Of a stretch of 64,000 nucleotides of DNA, positions 21,801 to 30,671 are shown piece by piece. The translations under genes were made by a program, and so were the position numbers. The stretch's first letter is position 1. Each line of letters starts with the position of its first letter. Source of the stretch: Deinococcus aerolatus (lineage in GTDB: Bacteria > Deinococcota > Deinococci > Deinococcales > Deinococcaceae); NCBI RefSeq assembly GCF_014647055.1, contig NZ_BMOL01000010.1:1-64000 (forward strand). Direction: 5' to 3'. Below the pieces are notes generated by a model. That model was not told the DNA's origin and did not search any database. It saw nothing but the letters and a program-made list of their open reading frames with translations.

Positions 21801-22106
21801 CACTCCAGCCTGGCGTTCCTGCACCGCTTTCCGGTGGACGGCCTGAAGATCGACCGCGCCTTTATCGCCCGGCTGGGCGAGGACCAGGTCAGTGTCAAGC
21901 TGGTGGAGACGGTCCTGCTGCTGGCCCGCACCCTGGAGGTGGAGGTGATCGCCGAGGGCATCGAGACGCGGATGCAGCGCGATCACCTGACCCGTATGGG
22001 CTGCCGCTGGGGCCAGGGCTACCTGTTCTCCCGGCCACTGGAACGCGCCGACACGCTGGCGCTGCTGCAGGCCGACTGCGGCGCGCTGGCCGGACCCTAC
22101 GGCTGA
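18882..22106 (+). CDS. GAF-GAF-PAS-GGDEF-EAL cyclic-di-GMP signalling protein
   Basis: A 1074-residue cytoplasmic sensor. A divergent N-terminal region (to about 195) is followed by GAF domains at about 200-330 and 345-490, a PAS domain at about 500-620, a GGDEF domain at about 630-795 and an EAL domain at about 815-1060. The cyclase signature RLGGDEF (about 709-715) is intact. So are the phosphodiesterase motifs EALLRW (about 840), DDFGTGHSSL (about 967) and AEGIET, so both activities are possible. No membrane segment is seen. The ATG at 18882 is the first in this frame; an ATG at 18866 is in another frame and makes only a short unrelated peptide. A TAACAT box overlaps that position. Confidence 0.93.
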   Translation: MTSHIPPSPQCPQASPGVVTAGSEAGAPPSLLAALAGMVLGPVASARLFLTGQKGAFALSGAGSGLAVPLDLCRRAADLLAQRPAPADAPFDARNWYAQEPEPGAAQALIQAVHPQASACLAVAVAAQGVTYGTLHLDVLPQHLPAAPAGSPVPAPLLALAHAQAALLAAAVQRLDLQSDLNAAQREVNLLERAWQAMAHSGTQSELFERITRVVQEMMGVEHVAIGVLEGDVLVLREGAGHGHRNTRHPINMGVAGRVARSGQAALVPDVTQDPDYVTVVCGAVSEICVPLLDGTRVVGVLDVECESRVLGAQDLRPLQTLGNWLGQAMERERLHADTERQRRALDLLHRLRSSLGGGLDTAQGIQAVTRGLRETFGYSHVSVYLLDGNTLTLQGQVGYEAVIEQLPVDRGVMGRACRTAQVQWSPDLRQDPDAVLALHGITSEVCVPLLRDQQVVGVLNVETFGDSPVLGHWDTHLISSVGGYLQQLLERAWLHAQVKEREARYRMLAEYTNDLVCLHRPGGNFSYVSPSVHALLGYTAAQLIGTSPDDLLHPDDRGNLQLLGQNPGPPTLLRLRHQAGHYLHMEVSVSRIEGTGLTREAADGPGRYQYLSSSRDVTARQQAEARLQWAATHDSLTRLSNRDRLYSALEEQMALARRSGQPDYAVLYLDMDRFKVINDSLGHTAGDELLQAFARRLKACMDGALVARLGGDEFAVLMCGLPPGDLSRVEAAAARLQARLIAPFTVQGRSVQVSVSIGVAPGELHHRAPADILRDADLSMYRAKRDPSRPVMVFRPEMHVAALRQLQIEADLPQAARRGQMRLVYQPIVDLQSGVVGGYEALLRWQHPQLGTVSPGEFVPLAEELEMISDLGSFVLEEACRTFQSVSGGVTAGPDAPAAPALQVNVSTRQFLRPGFAQVVCRILDATGFPASRLHLEITESALILDLDEAARTLTELRALGVRIHIDDFGTGHSSLAFLHRFPVDGLKIDRAFIARLGEDQVSVKLVETVLLLARTLEVEVIAEGIETRMQRDHLTRMGCRWGQGYLFSRPLERADTLALLQADCGALAGPYG

Positions 22107-22153
22107 GCCTGCCAGGGGTGCGGGACTGACCTTTGAGTGCCGATTCCTGGCCG

Positions 22154-23422
<1,269 letters not shown>

Positions 23423-23573
23423 GGAGGCCAGGGTAAGGGCGCGGGATGAGAGGGGCGGCAGGGGTCAGAAGGATGGTACGTGCGGCCCTGCCTCCTGGCC
23501 GGCGGCCTCCCGTCTCCCACACCTCCGCCGCGCGTACCATCTCCCCCGGCATCCGGGCGGTAGCCTGCGGGCG

Positions 23574-24734
23574 ATGAACTGGACGGATTTGTGGGGACTG
23601 GCGTGGCGCGGGCTGACGCGGCGGCGGGTGCGGACCGGCCTGACCGCGCTGGGCATCACGGTGGCGGTGGCCAGCATGGTGATTTTCCTGTCGCTGGGCG
23701 AGGGCATCCGCAAGGTGTTCGTGGAGCAGCTCGGCGGCATCGGGCCGGACATTCAGGTGAGCCTCAGCGGCTTCACGCAGGGGTTTGCGCCGCAGCCCAA
23801 CCTGCCCGACAAGGCGGTGACCGACATTCAGGCGCTGGCCCCGGAACTGGGCATCAAGACCGTGACCCCGGTGGTCATGACCATTCGCGGCAGCCTGGAC
23901 GTAACGCAGAGCGTCGTACTCTACGGTCTGCCTGCCGCGCAGGGCATCGGGGCGGTGTTTCCCAACTCCAGTGCGGCGCAGGGCCGCGCCTTCACGCCTG
24001 CCGACGAGGGCCAGGGGGTGGCGGTGCTGGGGGCCAAGGCCGCGCAGAATCTGAACCTGGGGGTGGGCAGTACCCTCAACCTCAACCGCCGCAACCGGGC
24101 CGAGGTGGTGGGCGTGCTGGCCCCCGAATCCGGGCTGGTGGACAATTTCATCTTCCTGCCGCTGTCCACCCTGCAAAGGTCCGAGGGGGCCGAGGGCCGG
24201 GTGTCGCTGGTGGCGGTCAAGCTGGACAATCCCCGTCAGGCGCGTGAGGTGGCCACCACGCTCTCGGAGCGCCTGGATCTGGAAGCGTCCACCCAGTCGG
24301 ACTTCCTGAGCTTCGTGGAGCGGGCGCTGAAGATCAGCGACGCGGTCAGATTTGGCATCTCGCTGATCTCGCTGATCGTGGGCGGGCTGGCGGTGGCGAA
24401 CACGGTGATGATGGGCGTCTTCGAGCGCACCCGCGAGTTCGGCACGCTGCGGGCCATCGGGGCGCGGCCCGGCTTCGTGCGGGCGCTGGTCCTGAGCGAG
24501 TCGCTGCTGCTGTCACTGGTGGGCGGCGTGGGCGGCGTCCTGGTGGGGCTGGTGGGCATCTGGGGTGTCAACCTGTATACCCAGCGGCTGGCGGGCATCG
24601 ACGCCGCCGCGCTGACGCCCCGGCTGGTGCTGCTGGCGCTGGGCATCAGCCTGTTTCTGGGTCTGGTGTCGGGCCTGCTGCCTGCCCGCACCGCCAGCCG
24701 CCTGAACATCACCGAAGCGCTGGGGAGGGTGTAA
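23574..24734 (+). CDS. ABC transporter permease (MacB/FtsX type)
   Basis: A 386-residue permease with an N-terminal helix ([21 protein letters not shown]), a large periplasmic MacB-like domain (about 45-250) and three C-terminal helices that form the FtsX core ([17 protein letters not shown] is the coupling-helix region). This class moves lipoproteins, peptides or drugs, or drives envelope enzymes by mechanotransmission. The ATG at 23574 follows a TAGCCT box (23561-23566) by 7 nt. The stop overlaps the start of the ATPase gene by one base (TAATG). Confidence 0.9.
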   Translation: MNWTDLWGLAWRGLTRRRVRTGLTALGITVAVASMVIFLSLGEGIRKVFVEQLGGIGPDIQVSLSGFTQGFAPQPNLPDKAVTDIQALAPELGIKTVTPVVMTIRGSLDVTQSVVLYGLPAAQGIGAVFPNSSAAQGRAFTPADEGQGVAVLGAKAAQNLNLGVGSTLNLNRRNRAEVVGVLAPESGLVDNFIFLPLSTLQRSEGAEGRVSLVAVKLDNPRQAREVATTLSERLDLEASTQSDFLSFVERALKISDAVRFGISLISLIVGGLAVANTVMMGVFERTREFGTLRAIGARPGFVRALVLSESLLLSLVGGVGGVLVGLVGIWGVNLYTQRLAGIDAAALTPRLVLLALGISLFLGLVSGLLPARTASRLNITEALGRV

Positions 24735-25447
24735 TGACTGTTGTTCCCAGAGAAGAAGCCGGGGGTCAGAGGGCCGGCACGCCGCCCCTGCACGTCGAGA
24801 ACCTGTCGCGGGTGTACTCCAGCGGCGAGGGGCAGGTGCAGGCGCTGGCCCCCTTCACGCACACCTTTCCCCCCGGGATGACGGCGGTGGTGGGGCCGTC
24901 GGGCAGCGGCAAGAGCACGCTGCTAAATCTGCTGGCGGGCTTCGACACGCCCAGCACCGGGCACGTTGCGGTGGGTGACGTGAACCTGACCACCCTGTCG
25001 GAGCCGGCGCGGGCTGACTTCCGGCTGGCGCACTACGGCTTCGTGTTCCAGAACCACAATCTGGTCAGCATCCTCAGCGCGCAGGAGAACGTGGAGTTTC
25101 CGCTGACGCTGGCGGGCCTGCCACCGAAGGAACGCCGGGCGCGGGCGCGGGAGCTGCTGGCGCTGGTCGGGCTGGAGGGCCGCGCCGGGCACCTGCCCAA
25201 CCAGCTGTCGGGCGGCGAGGCCCAGCGCGTCGCCATCGCCCGCGCCCTGGCACGTGACCCCGGCATCCTGCTGGCCGACGAGCCGACGGGAAACCTGGAC
25301 AGCAAGACCGGTGAGCTGGTGCTCTCCCTGCTGACCGGTCTTGCTGTCCAGGGCCGCCGCGTGGTGCTGATCACGCATGACCTGGACGTGGCAGCCCTGG
25401 CCCAGCACCGCCTGAGCGTGCGCGACGGCGTGGTGACCGCAGGTTAG
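24734..25447 (+). CDS. ABC transporter ATP-binding protein (LolD/MacB type)
   Basis: The 237-residue ATPase partner of the preceding permease. Walker [10 protein letters not shown] is at about residues 54-62. The Q-loop QNHN, signature [15 protein letters not shown], Walker [13 protein letters not shown] and a switch histidine (LITHD) are all intact. The sequence is typical of the MacB/LolD group. The start overlaps the permease stop by one base, so production of both is coupled. The cargo cannot be deduced; no outer-membrane factor or membrane fusion protein gene is adjacent. Confidence 0.93.
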   Translation: MTVVPREEAGGQRAGTPPLHVENLSRVYSSGEGQVQALAPFTHTFPPGMTAVVGPSGSGKSTLLNLLAGFDTPSTGHVAVGDVNLTTLSEPARADFRLAHYGFVFQNHNLVSILSAQENVEFPLTLAGLPPKERRARARELLALVGLEGRAGHLPNQLSGGEAQRVAIARALARDPGILLADEPTGNLDSKTGELVLSLLTGLAVQGRRVVLITHDLDVAALAQHRLSVRDGVVTAG

Positions 25448-25456
25448 GATGGCGGC

Positions 25457-25930
25457 ATGACCTTTTCCAGCCGCCTTCAGCGCTTCCGCCGACGGGGCGG
25501 CGCTTTCGTCGCCGCGCAGTTCGTTCTGATGGCGCTGGTGGCCGGGGGCGGGCGGCGGCACAACCGCGTGGGCGCCGTCCAGAGGGCGGCGGGGCTGGTC
25601 CTGCTGGGCCTGGGCGGCGCGGTCATGGTGGGCAGCGGACGCACGCTGGGCCGCAACCTCAGTGCCCTGCCGGAGCCGCCTGACACGGCGCAGCTGGTCA
25701 CGTCCGGGCTGTACGGTCAGGTGCGCCACCCGATCTACAGCGGCATTCTGGCGCTGGGACTGGGCTGGGCGCTGCTGCGGGGCAGTGCCAGCGCTCTGGG
25801 CTGGACGGCGGCCCTGGCCGCACTGTTTCACTTCAAATCTGCCCGCGAGGAATCGGCATTGCTGGCCCGTTTTCCAGGCTACGCCGCGTACCGCAGGCGG
25901 ACGAAACGGTTTGTACCTGGAGTGATCTAG
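25457..25930 (+). CDS. Isoprenylcysteine carboxyl methyltransferase-like membrane protein
   Basis: A 157-residue membrane protein with the ICMT/PEMT motif LVTSGLYGQVRHPIY at about residues 82-96 and a C-terminal ARFPGYAAYRRRTKRF. Bacterial relatives methylate unidentified lipids or other hydrophobic acceptors. The ATG at 25457 lies 6 nt after a TAGGAT box (25445-25450) that overlaps the ATPase stop codon, so it has its own leaderless promoter. Its TAG stop shares the palindrome CTAG with the convergent kinase-phosphatase gene. Confidence 0.83.
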   Translation: MTFSSRLQRFRRRGGAFVAAQFVLMALVAGGGRRHNRVGAVQRAAGLVLLGLGGAVMVGSGRTLGRNLSALPEPPDTAQLVTSGLYGQVRHPIYSGILALGLGWALLRGSASALGWTAALAALFHFKSAREESALLARFPGYAAYRRRTKRFVPGVI

Positions 25931-27159
25931 CGCAGTTCCGGCGTCCCCGTTCCTGGCCCCAGCAGCGGCAGGGGGCGCGGCGGGGCCACGTACTGTCGCC
26001 GTGCGGGCACGCCCACGAACTCCAGTTCCGGGTAGCGCAGGGCGGTGAGTGCTCCGCCGAAGGCGCAGCCGGTGTCGATGTCCACCGTGCGGTTGATCCA
26101 GACCGGGGCGGCGACGGGGGTATGGCCGTACACCACCAGCGCCGGACCGCTGTACCCGGCGGCCCAGTCGCGGCGCACAGGCAGCCCCAGGGCGTCGTAG
26201 GTGCCGTCCACATCGCCGTACAGCGCGAAGCTGCGCACCCGGCCAGACGTGCGGCCGTGGTACTGCGCCGGCAGGCCAGCGTGCGCCGCCACCACCCGGC
26301 CGCCGTCCAGCACCAGATGGCTGGGCAGGCGGCCGATAAAAGCGCGGGCCTCGCTCCCAAACGCCTCGCCCGCCGCGTCGATTTCGGCCAGGGTCACGTC
26401 CAGACCGTGGGTGGCCTTCACCGCCTTGCCGTCCAGCGCGCGGACCAGCTTCTCGTCGTGGTTGCCCGGCACGCACAGCGCCGCGCCCGACGCCGCCATG
26501 CCCATCACCAGCCGCAATACGCCTGCGCTGTCCGGCCCCCGGTCGGTCAGGTCACCCAGAAAGACGGCGGTGCGGCCCGCCGGAGGGGTGACCTCCAGCC
26601 CGTTAACGGCGTAACCGAGGCTCTCCAGCAGTTCCAGCAGCTCCGGCAGGCAGCCATGCACGTCGCCGATAAAGTCGAAGGGGCCGGGCAGGTCGCGGCG
26701 GTCCGGGGGCAGCGGCACGCGCACCACCTGGGCAGCGTCGATTTCGGCCAGCGAACGCAGCACGTGAACGTGGCGGAACCCCTCCTTGTGCAGGCCGCCC
26801 AGCGTGCGGCGCAACTCGCCGAAACCGGGCAGGACGGCGCAAACGTCGCGGCCCAGCCGCGCGGCCCGCTGCTCCAGCACCTGCCGGGGCAGATCCAGGA
26901 CAATGGCGGCGGCGGGCAGGTCGTGGGCGCGGGCGGTCTCCAGCACGCGCCGCCGCTCGTCCGGGCGGGTCAGCGGGGCGTCGATCACGGTCAGCTCGCC
27001 CTGCGAGAGCCGGCGCTCCAGCTCCGGCGCGAAATCGCCCGACACCAGCTCGGCGGCCTGAAAATGCCGGGCGGCAAAGCTGCTTCGTCCGGCGCCGGGC
27101 GCGCCGATCAGGGCGACGGCGGCGGGCGAGGGCAGGGAAAGAAGAAGGGGCTCGGTCAT
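25927..27159 (-). CDS. PNKP-like kinase-metallophosphatase with altered P-loop
   Basis: The 410-residue protein has the layout of bacterial polynucleotide kinase-phosphatases without a ligase domain. Residues about 10-150 resemble the kinase domain (GELTVIDAP, LHKEGFRHVHVLRS), but the P-loop reads GAPGAGRSS with Arg in place of the catalytic Lys, and the usual segment after the second motif is shortened. Residues about 160-395 are an intact calcineurin-type phosphatase: GDVHGC, GDLTDRGPDS, GNHDEKL, AHAGL, VYGHTP. The phosphatase is likely active on RNA ends, nucleotides or protein; kinase activity is doubtful. I chose the ATG at 27159 because conserved sequence follows it. It overlaps the convergent methyltransferase by four bases. 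Confidence 0.8.
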   Translation of the reverse strand: MTEPLLLSLPSPAAVALIGAPGAGRSSFAARHFQAAELVSGDFAPELERRLSQGELTVIDAPLTRPDERRRVLETARAHDLPAAAIVLDLPRQVLEQRAARLGRDVCAVLPGFGELRRTLGGLHKEGFRHVHVLRSLAEIDAAQVVRVPLPPDRRDLPGPFDFIGDVHGCLPELLELLESLGYAVNGLEVTPPAGRTAVFLGDLTDRGPDSAGVLRLVMGMAASGAALCVPGNHDEKLVRALDGKAVKATHGLDVTLAEIDAAGEAFGSEARAFIGRLPSHLVLDGGRVVAAHAGLPAQYHGRTSGRVRSFALYGDVDGTYDALGLPVRRDWAAGYSGPALVVYGHTPVAAPVWINRTVDIDTGCAFGGALTALRYPELEFVGVPARRQYVAPPRPLPLLGPGTGTPELR

Positions 27160-27255
27160 GGGCGGCGGCTCAGGACGTGATGTTGGCACATCGGCGCGGG
27201 CACTGTTCCGGCCCCGTCCGGAATGGAGGACGCACGGGCGCGTAAGCTGAGCCGC

Positions 27256-27270
27256 ATGAGGTCCCGTTGA
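27256..27270 (+). other. Leaderless four-codon mini-ORF overlapping a TTG start
   Basis: ATG AGG TCC CGT TGA begins 7 nt after a TAAGCT box (27243-27248), the leaderless spacing used across this window. Its GAGG can act as a ribosome binding site for the TTG at 27267, and its TGA lies inside that start (TTGA). It is probably a translated coupling peptide (inference). Confidence 0.45.
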
Positions 27271-28148
27271 GCGGTGTGGTCTGGCTGGCCCTGGACGGCG
27301 TGGGGCATCCGGCGGACGCGCCGTCCGGCAGCGTGTGGGAGCAGGAGTTGCCCGCGCTGCGCCCGCTGATCGAGGCTGGACTCGCCCTGGACGCCACCCT
27401 GGGCGTGCCGGGCCTGCCGCAGTCCGGGACCGGGCAAAGCTGCTGGCTGACCGGCACCGACGCGGTCCGGTACATGGGCGAGCATTTCGGGCCGCATCCG
27501 GGGCCGACGCTGCAGCGGCTGTTGCGGCAGTCCAGTCTGCCGGTGCGTCTGGCCCAGGCCGGGGGGCGGGCGGCGCTGGCCAACCACTATGTCCCGCAGT
27601 ATCTGCAGGCCCAGGCCCGCCGACCCCGCATGGGGTGCTTTCCCTTCTCGTTCACGGCGGCGGGCTGGCCCCTCAATCCGCCCGGCCTGCCCGCGCTGGG
27701 GGCGACACTGGGTCTGGGTTACCGTGAACCCTTTACCGCCGTCCAGGCGCTGGCCGAGGTCTCACGGCTGGGGCAGACGCTGGCGGGGGCGGCCCACGGG
27801 CACGACCTGATTGTGGCCGATCTGTGGTTTGGCGACTTACTGGGCCACCTGGGACGTGCGGATGGCGCGGCGGCCGAGGCCCACGCGGCGGCCTTTGCCT
27901 ACCTGGCCCGCGTGGACGCGCTGCTGCAGGGCCTGCTGGACGCGGGGGCGCGGGTGGTGCTCAGCAGCGATCACGGCAACCTGGAGGATCTGACCACCAA
28001 ATCGCACACCGTCGCCCGCGTGCCCTTCGCGGGCGAGGGGGTGGAGCTGGGCGCGGCCACCACGGTGGCCGAGGCCGGACGGATCATGGCCGGGTGGTTC
28101 GGGTTGACCCCCGTGGACGACGTGTCCTCCGGCCCAGCCCTCCCCTGA
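27267..28148 (+). CDS. Alkaline-phosphatase-fold metalloenzyme (phosphoglyceromutase-like)
   Basis: A 293-residue protein of the metalloenzyme superfamily that includes cofactor-independent phosphoglycerate mutase and phosphopentomutase. [12 protein letters not shown] supplies the first metal aspartate, [11 protein letters not shown] the nucleophile region, and [16 protein letters not shown] the conserved DHG..H metal site. It is shorter than a full mutase and lacks its inserted domain, so the substrate is unknown. No ATG or GTG precedes the conserved start. TTG at 27267 is used, preceded by GAGG inside the mini-ORF at 27256-27270. Confidence 0.8.
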   Translation: MSGVVWLALDGVGHPADAPSGSVWEQELPALRPLIEAGLALDATLGVPGLPQSGTGQSCWLTGTDAVRYMGEHFGPHPGPTLQRLLRQSSLPVRLAQAGGRAALANHYVPQYLQAQARRPRMGCFPFSFTAAGWPLNPPGLPALGATLGLGYREPFTAVQALAEVSRLGQTLAGAAHGHDLIVADLWFGDLLGHLGRADGAAAEAHAAAFAYLARVDALLQGLLDAGARVVLSSDHGNLEDLTTKSHTVARVPFAGEGVELGAATTVAEAGRIMAGWFGLTPVDDVSSGPALP

Positions 28149-28156
28149 CCTGAAAG

Positions 28157-28323
28157 TTATCCACAATTTTATCCACAGGACTTGTGGACAGACTGTGGAT
28201 AACCAGGGGGGCGTGCCAGTCGGAAATACGCGCTTTCGCTGTCCTGTGCGCGGTGCAGGGTCTCTGGGCCAATGTTTCACGGCACGCAGAGTTATCCACA
28301 GCCCCCCGTTTCACTGTGGATAA
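28157..28323. promoter_or_regulatory. Cluster of five perfect DnaA boxes
   Basis: Exact TTATCCACA boxes lie at 28157-28165 (+), 28169-28177 (+), 28194-28202 (-), 28292-28300 (+) and 28315-28323 (-), with a 7/9 match at 28183-28191 (-). They fill the gap between two convergent genes. No dnaA, dnaN or partition gene is in the window, and there is only a short A+T-rich stretch (about 28166-28172). This suggests a DnaA-titration or regulatory site, or an unrecognised origin, rather than a classical oriC. Confidence 0.85.
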
Positions 28324-28326
28324 CTC
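28289..28326. terminator. 13-bp perfect hairpin built from two DnaA boxes
   Basis: GAGTTATCCACAG at 28289-28301 pairs with CTGTGGATAACTC at 28314-28326 around a 12-nt loop. The right arm overlaps the trpF stop codon (28325-28327). In RNA this could stop transcription from the convergent gene; in DNA it is an inverted DnaA-box pair. Confidence 0.5.
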
Positions 28327-28948
28327 AGGCGCTGGCCCCCCGCACGGCTGCAATGAAGTCGGCTACTTTCGCCGGATCCTTCACGCCAGGACGGGCTTCC
28401 AGGTGGCTCACCGCGTCCACCCCGGCAGGCCGCAGCACCCGGATCGCCCCGGCCACGTTCCACGGCCCCAGACCCCCGGCCAGCCACGTGCCGGGGGGAA
28501 AGGTGTCTTGCAGGCGGTCCCAGTCCAGCGGTACACCGCCCCCCGGCTGCGGCGCGTCCAGCATCAGGGTCACGCCCGGCACAGCCTGCCACAGGGGGCC
28601 TTCGGCCGCCAGATCGGCTGGGCGCAACACGCGCAGGACCGGGTAGAAGTCGGCCACCGCGCGCACAAAGCCCCCGGAGAGGGGGCCGTGAAGTTGCACC
28701 GCCGACACCCGCGCCGCTTCCGACAGCCGCAGCACCTCATCCAGATTCTGGTCCAGAAAGACGCCCACCCGCGCCACTGTCGGCCCCACGCCCAGACCCG
28801 CCTCGCGCGCCACAGCGGCAGATACCCGCCGCTTGCTGATGGGAGCGAAGATAAAGCCCAGGGCGTCCGCGCCCGCCTGCGCCGCGTGCACGGCGTCCTG
28901 AATGGAAGTGGTGCCGCAGATCTTGATCCGGGGGGTGGGGTCAGACAT
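28325..28948 (-). CDS. trpF: Phosphoribosylanthranilate isomerase
   Basis: TrpF carries out the third step of tryptophan synthesis from anthranilate, an Amadori rearrangement. The 207-residue TIM-barrel protein has RIKICGTTS at the N-terminus (catalytic Cys), [14 protein letters not shown] and [10 protein letters not shown]. The ATG at 28948 overlaps the end of the upstream 81-residue gene by eight bases, so they form one transcript. Other trp genes are not in the window, as is common where the pathway is scattered. Its stop touches the DnaA-box hairpin. Confidence 0.95.
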   Translation of the reverse strand: MSDPTPRIKICGTTSIQDAVHAAQAGADALGFIFAPISKRRVSAAVAREAGLGVGPTVARVGVFLDQNLDEVLRLSEAARVSAVQLHGPLSGGFVRAVADFYPVLRVLRPADLAAEGPLWQAVPGVTLMLDAPQPGGGVPLDWDRLQDTFPPGTWLAGGLGPWNVAGAIRVLRPAGVDAVSHLEARPGVKDPAKVADFIAAVRGASA

Positions 28949-29186
28949 CGCGGGCCTCCAGCGCCTCCAGCCGGGCTTCCAGTTCACGGTTCCTCTGGAG
29001 CAGTGCCAGCAGCAGCAGGGCGTAATGGTCATACAGTTTGGGGCGTTCCATGCGGAACTCGCCTGCCATCCAGCCGTTCAGCAGTCGCTCGGCCTCGCGC
29101 AGCACCTCGCCCGCGGGCACGTCGCGGTAGTTGCGCTGGCCGATGATCTCGCGGGCGAAGTTCAGTTCACGTTCGGGATCGCTCAT
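28941..29186 (-). CDS. Small conserved-looking protein upstream of trpF
   Basis: An 81-residue acidic protein with no signal peptide. The middle reads [18 protein letters not shown], followed by [21 protein letters not shown] and a charged helix, [13 protein letters not shown], that could pair as a coiled coil. No family was recognised. The ATG at 29186 is 7 nt from a CAGAAT box (29194-29199, minus strand); an in-frame ATG at 29195 is an alternative. The end overlaps the trpF start by eight bases, so it is translationally coupled to tryptophan synthesis. Confidence 0.65.
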   Translation of the reverse strand: MSDPERELNFAREIIGQRNYRDVPAGEVLREAERLLNGWMAGEFRMERPKLYDHYALLLLALLQRNRELEARLEALEARDV

Positions 29187-29324
29187 GCCTCCCATTCTGC
29201 CGTGCCTGTGCTTATGCCTGTGCTGAGACATGTGTCCGGGCCAGTCGGCGGATGCGCGGCCACGCGGCGGCGTGGAAGGCTGGCGACCACAGCCTCCTTC
29301 GCGCCGCTTGCTGAGCTCCGCGCC

Positions 29325-29516
29325 GTGTCTGGTGACGCCCTGATGGTGAGCGAACTGTTCCGGGCGCTGGGCTACGTGGACGGCATTCAGCCCGCCGTGG
29401 GGGACAAGACCGAATGGCACGCCGCACATCTGGGGCAGCTGCGGCGGTTGGTGAAAGAAAAAGAGAGCCAGGCAGCCTCGCCGCTCAGTTCGCTTCCACC
29501 CGCGTTTCCACCGTGA
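29325..29516 (+). other. Possible small gene or gene remnant
   Basis: An open frame here reads as protein-like sequence: ALMVSELFRALGYVDGI and TEWHAAHLGQLRRLVKEKE. Possible starts are GTG 29325 and ATG 29343. It ends at 29516, overlapping the 3' end of the convergent OsmC gene by 32 nt. There is no clear promoter or ribosome binding site, and no family was recognised. It could be a short gene, the tail of a decayed one, or chance. It covers most of the gap 29187-29484; I see nothing else there. Confidence 0.3.
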
Positions 29517-29901
29517 TCTCGCTGTTCAGGCTGGCGGCCACCGAGCAGTACTTCTCATGACTGAGGTGCGCGGCGCGGTCCAGCGCCTCGGCGGTGATGC
29601 CCTCGCCGGTGACGATGTGCCGCACGGTGATGTGGGTGTAGCGCTTGGGGTCCGTGTCGGCCCGCTGGCCCTCGACCTCAATGCGGTAACTTGCCAGCGG
29701 CGTGCGGCGTTTTTTCATCACTTCCACCACGTCGTAGGCGGTGCAGGTGGCCAGTGCGCCCAGCAACGCCTCCATCGGGGAGACGCCGACCTTGGTGGCG
29801 CTGTTGTCGATCAGCAGCTGGTGGCCGCTCTCGCTGACGCCCAGGTAGCGCTGCTCGCCCAGCCACGTGACGTTCAGGGTTTTCATGTTGGCAGCAGTCA
29901 T
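29485..29901 (-). CDS. OsmC/Ohr-family peroxiredoxin-like protein
   Basis: OsmC-type proteins reduce organic hydroperoxides with two cysteines. The 138-residue product has Cys53 in ALATCTAYDVVE and Cys119 in HEKYCSVAASL, in the spacing expected for the family. It is of the YhfA/OsmC-like subgroup rather than classical Ohr. The ATG at 29901 follows a TAGCCT box (29908-29913, minus strand) by 6 nt. A Fur/PerR-type regulator gene lies about 240 bp away on the same strand, a plausible oxidative-stress link (inference). Confidence 0.9.
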   Translation of the reverse strand: MTAANMKTLNVTWLGEQRYLGVSESGHQLLIDNSATKVGVSPMEALLGALATCTAYDVVEVMKKRRTPLASYRIEVEGQRADTDPKRYTHITVRHIVTGEGITAEALDRAAHLSHEKYCSVAASLNSEITVETRVEAN

Positions 29902-30137
29902 GCCCTCAGGCTAGAGCATCGGCGGGTGTGGAGGCCAGGGCTGCCCACATTCCAGGCGCCTGAAGGGGCCGGGACGGGCAGGCGCGGCACCAGACCGCGC
30001 ACGCCCAGCGTCGCCACGTTGGCCCGAGCCCACGCCGCGCGAACAGTTTGAGCATGCTCTTACACGCCGGTCCAGAACGAACCGGGGCAGTGGGAGGCGG
30101 GACTACAGCAGCCGCTCCCCCGGCGATGTTGGGCGGA
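29902..30137. other. Intergenic stretch without a recognised gene
   Basis: It contains the OsmC promoter at its left end and a perfect 10-bp palindrome GAGCATGCTC near 30051-30060. Open frames here lack starts, ribosome binding sites and family-like sequence. I see no RNA gene or terminator. Confidence 0.4.
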
Positions 30138-30536
30138 TCAAGGGGTGTGTTCGGGCTGGCACTGCGGGCAGATGCCGATAAATTCCAGCCGCACGTCCGT
30201 GACCTGAAACCCGGCAGGCAGGCCGGCGGCGGACAGCTGGGGCAACCCGCCCGCGTCCACGTCGAAAATCGCGCCGCAGCCCCGGCACACCGCGTGGTGG
30301 TGGTCCTCGCCGGCGCGTTTGTAGTCGTAGCGGGTGGCCTGCCCGGCCCGCTCCAGCGTGACCACCACGCCGTCGCGGACCAGGGTATCCAGCGTGCGGT
30401 ACACCGTGCCCAGACTTACGCTGGGCAGGTTCTGGCGCACCTGGGTGTGGATCCAGGCCGCGTCCGGGTGAGACCGCGCCGCCCGCAGCACCTCGATCAC
30501 TGCTGCCCGCTGCTTGGTCTGCCGCACCATCGTCAT
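30138..30536 (-). CDS. Fur/PerR-family metalloregulator
   Basis: A 132-residue winged-helix repressor. The DNA-binding motif is SLGTVYRTLDTL at about residues 41-52. Paired CxxC motifs (Cys84/Cys87 and Cys123/Cys126) would hold the structural zinc. A histidine-rich EDHHHAVC and FDVDAGG supply the regulatory metal site, as in PerR and Fur. Which metal or peroxide it senses cannot be told. The ATG at 30536 is 6 nt from a TAGACT box (30543-30548, minus strand); ATG 30530 is an alternative. The OsmC gene next door is a plausible target. Confidence 0.9.
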   Translation of the reverse strand: MTMVRQTKQRAAVIEVLRAARSHPDAAWIHTQVRQNLPSVSLGTVYRTLDTLVRDGVVVTLERAGQATRYDYKRAGEDHHHAVCRGCGAIFDVDAGGLPQLSAAGLPAGFQVTDVRLEFIGICPQCQPEHTP

Positions 30537-30671
30537 GAACCCAGTCTAGCAAAGGCACCTCGGACACGAATGGGAGGTGGGCGAGGTTGCCTGATCGCTG
30601 CGGCCTGGGCTGCCGCCCCGGACGCGGCCCCTTGCTTTTCGTTCACCCCAACCCGTAGAACACTGAACGAG

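Noticed and set aside
28149..28324. Calling the DnaA-box cluster the chromosomal oriC
   Set aside because: No dnaA, dnaN, gidA or parAB gene and no substantial A+T-rich unwinding region is nearby, so origin function is not supported by the window alone.
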